A DNA stretch of 30,396 nt. Origin: a virus. Within the stretch, counting starts at the first letter, position 1. Each line of letters starts with the position of its first letter. Below are positions 28,950 through 30,396 of this stretch, piece after piece. The notes below the pieces were generated by a model that worked only from the letters and a program-made list of their open reading frames with translations, was not told the DNA's origin and searched no databases. The translations under genes were made by a program, and so were the position numbers. Location: positions 1 through 30,396 of the IMG/VR virus record IMGVR_UViG_3300046007_011607, one strand, 5' to 3'.

Positions 28950-29384
28950 ATGGCAGATCTGATCCATTTCAACATCGAAGGCATCAGGCCCGCTCCTCAG
29001 GGGTCTAAGAAGCATGTTGGCCGCGGCATCATGGTGGAGCAGTCCACCAACCTCAAGCCATGGCGCGAGGCCGTCAGACAGGAGGCATTGAAAGCCGGCG
29101 CCCCCATGGCACTTGGCCCGGTGTTCCTTGAGTTGGCCTTTCGGTTCGCAAGACCCAAGAGCCACTTCAATGCCAAAGGCCTGCTTAAGGCAAGCGCTCC
29201 TAGGCACATTATCACCAAACCAGATATTGACAAAATTGAGCGGTCAACCCTTGACGCACTCACCGGGGTTTTATTCAAAGACGATTCTCAAGTGTGCAGG
29301 GTTGTTAAAATCAAGTCATATTGCATGGAAGGGGAGTTAGAGGGATGCGAGGTCATTGTGCAAAATGTAGAGATCGGGGGATAG
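28950..29384 (+). CDS. rusA: RusA-like Holliday junction resolvase
   Basis: The 144-aa protein matches the RusA family: KPDIDKIERSTLDALTGVLF followed by KDDSQV. The catalytic acidic residues are Asp92, Asp94 and Asp111/112. The conserved Lys of the family (Lys76 in E. coli RusA) aligns with Arg98 here, a conservative change. RusA dimers cut four-way junctions, so it should clear branches formed by the exonuclease/annealing system before packaging. A weak purine run (TTTGGGG) precedes the start. It is adjacent to the tail gene at 29385 without a gap. Confidence 0.85.
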   Translation: MADLIHFNIEGIRPAPQGSKKHVGRGIMVEQSTNLKPWREAVRQEALKAGAPMALGPVFLELAFRFARPKSHFNAKGLLKASAPRHIITKPDIDKIERSTLDALTGVLFKDDSQVCRVVKIKSYCMEGELEGCEVIVQNVEIGG

Positions 29385-30239
29385 ATGGCGAATATCAATA
29401 TCAGCATCGACACTTCAGACCTGCGCAAAGCCGACTTATGGCTTGCAACAATCACAGGCCAGATGCCGTTTGTTGCATCACGGGCAATATCGTCAACCGC
29501 CAAATCAATTCATACCAACCTTAAGAGCCGCCTTAACAGTGGCGCGGTTCACCAGCCAACCAATTGGACCAAGCGCGGTTTGTTGGTGCGCTACTCCACT
29601 AGAGCCAACCCTACCGCCGTGGTTGGCTTTAACTATGGCGATGGGTCGTTCTCGCCAACAGGGCGTGATTCATCTATGGGGGTGCCTTCTGGCCGCTACA
29701 TGGATGTTCTGGCCCGTGGTGGCACGCGATCGGCCAAATCGTCTGAGCTGGCTATTCGACGTAAGTTCCCTGAGTATTACAACAAATTCCTGACACCTGG
29801 TGGTTATGGGATTGGTAAACCCAATTCAGCGGGAAATATTGCTGGCGGCAAATATCAACAATTGCTCTCTAGGCTTGGGGCTAATCGAGACATTGGCGTA
29901 ACCAGCAACGCACCCGCAGGCCCTGGCTCACGAGGCCGCACTGCAGCAAAGCGGCGCGATGTTGATCTCTACCTGGATCGGCGTAAGGGTGGCGCAATCA
30001 TGCAACGCACCGGCAGGGGGCCCAAGGGTGGCACCGGGTTTGGTTCGGGCAAGCGCGGCCGCCCCCAGACCGTTGGTTACAAACGCGGGCGGCGTGCCGC
30101 GTTCTGGTTGGTCAACCAACCTAGGTACAAGGTGCAATTTCCTGTGCGATCGATCGCAGAACAGCAGTTCAATTCCGAGATCGCTCGGCACTTCACTGAG
30201 GCGCTGGCCTATGCCCAACGAAACCCCCGCATTCGATGA
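29385..30239 (+). CDS. Minor tail protein, lambda gpZ-like
   Basis: A 284-aa basic protein. The N-terminal part (WLATITGQMPFVASRAISST, then AKSIHTNLKSRL and TNWTKRGLLVRYST) matches the pattern of prophage minor tail protein Z: a helix ending in PF-A--A-T-TA, then a conserved TPFT/RRG-like turn. The middle is Gly/Arg-rich, and the end has the helix FNSEIARHFTEALAYAQRNP. In lambda gpZ acts late in tail completion, beside gpU. Here it follows the resolvase directly and is the first structural gene after the replication module. Confidence 0.68.
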   Translation: MANINISIDTSDLRKADLWLATITGQMPFVASRAISSTAKSIHTNLKSRLNSGAVHQPTNWTKRGLLVRYSTRANPTAVVGFNYGDGSFSPTGRDSSMGVPSGRYMDVLARGGTRSAKSSELAIRRKFPEYYNKFLTPGGYGIGKPNSAGNIAGGKYQQLLSRLGANRDIGVTSNAPAGPGSRGRTAAKRRDVDLYLDRRKGGAIMQRTGRGPKGGTGFGSGKRGRPQTVGYKRGRRAAFWLVNQPRYKVQFPVRSIAEQQFNSEIARHFTEALAYAQRNPRIR

Positions 30240-30388
30240 TCGAGCCGCTTTGTATCACGGTGAACACGTTTCAAAGGCATCAAGCGCCGCAAAGCGTTGA
30301 CCTAAAAAATTTACTGGTTTGGCGCGGCAGGCAAACCCTTGGCATGACTGGGGTCTGCGTTGGGTCCTTCCGGGCCTTGGCATTTTGA
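30236..30388 (+). CDS. Small unknown protein, 50 aa
   Basis: The ATG at 30236 overlaps the gpZ-like stop (ATGA). The product MIEPLCITVNTFQRHQAPQS... ends GSFRALAF. The coupling suggests a real gene, possibly the N-terminal part of a longer tail gene if a frameshift or assembly break lies near the window end: another frame is open from 30348 to the right edge. No family is recognised. Confidence 0.45.
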   Translation: MIEPLCITVNTFQRHQAPQSVDLKNLLVWRGRQTLGMTGVCVGSFRALAF

Positions 30389-30396
30389 GCTCTTTC

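Noticed and set aside
1-30396. Terminal direct repeats showing a circular assembly
   Set aside because: The first bases do not recur at the right end; circularity is therefore only suggested by gene order.

Overview
This is a GC-rich stretch of a tailed-phage or prophage genome with lambda-like, long non-contractile tail genes (a siphophage layout). The evidence is an ordered tail module, a phage replication and recombination set, and very dense packing: nearly every start codon overlaps the previous stop (ATGA, GTGA, TTGA or TGATG). No host housekeeping gene, rRNA, tRNA, integrase or CRISPR array was seen. The host cannot be read directly. The combination of a C39-type peptidase, dcd plus tmk, GC-rich Ala/Pro-rich proteins and starts without Shine-Dalgarno sequences is compatible with a freshwater picocyanobacterial host (Synechococcus/Cyanobium), but this is a weak inference.

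Layout. (1) 1-9101, + strand: tail module in lambda order: terminator-like protein, tail tube, the G/GT chaperone pair with an apparent -1 frameshift site (GGGAAAG), a 945-aa tape measure, a small tail-tip protein, a J-like tip protein, and a LamG/ConA-type protein that is probably receptor-binding. (2) 9105-11445: a patch of alternating strands holding an inverted pair of tail-appendage genes, a C39-like peptidase (lysis candidate), and two small genes whose start codons share one CATG. (3) 11604-19290, - strand: a long early operon. Read in its own direction it has small unknown and membrane genes, YqaJ/lambda-type exonuclease, an unknown recombination-slot protein, a two-OB-fold SSB, a block of unknown proteins, dCTP deaminase, thymidylate kinase and a winged-HTH protein. 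(4) 19291-21708, + strand: small accessory genes behind a control region with 10-bp tandem repeats and a 58-bp regulatory cassette present twice; it closes with an intrinsic terminator. (5) 21720-25475, - strand: a row of small unknown genes, two sharing an N-terminal motif, and a 37-unit hexanucleotide repeat. (6) 25595-30388, + strand: ribbon-helix-helix regulator, zinc-finger/TOPRIM primase-helicase, an iteron-like repeat region (candidate origin), a Myb/NUMOD-like DNA-binding protein, RusA resolvase, and a lambda gpZ-like tail gene.

How it works together. dCTP deaminase and Tmk supply dTTP precursors. The primase-helicase starts replication, presumably with a host polymerase because none is encoded here. 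The exonuclease, the slot protein and SSB would carry out single-strand annealing recombination, and RusA would resolve branches before packaging. The tail genes build a tube whose length is set by the tape measure. No terminase, portal or capsid gene is present. The gpZ-like gene at the right edge and the terminator-like gene at the left edge are neighbours in lambda, so the window ends may be adjacent in the real molecule, or the head genes may lie just outside.

The clearest new leads are the candidate origin, the duplicated 58-bp cassette, the hexanucleotide repeat, the tandem-OB SSB, the domain-duplicated inverted tail gene, and several genes of about 50 codons that ordinary gene callers would miss.
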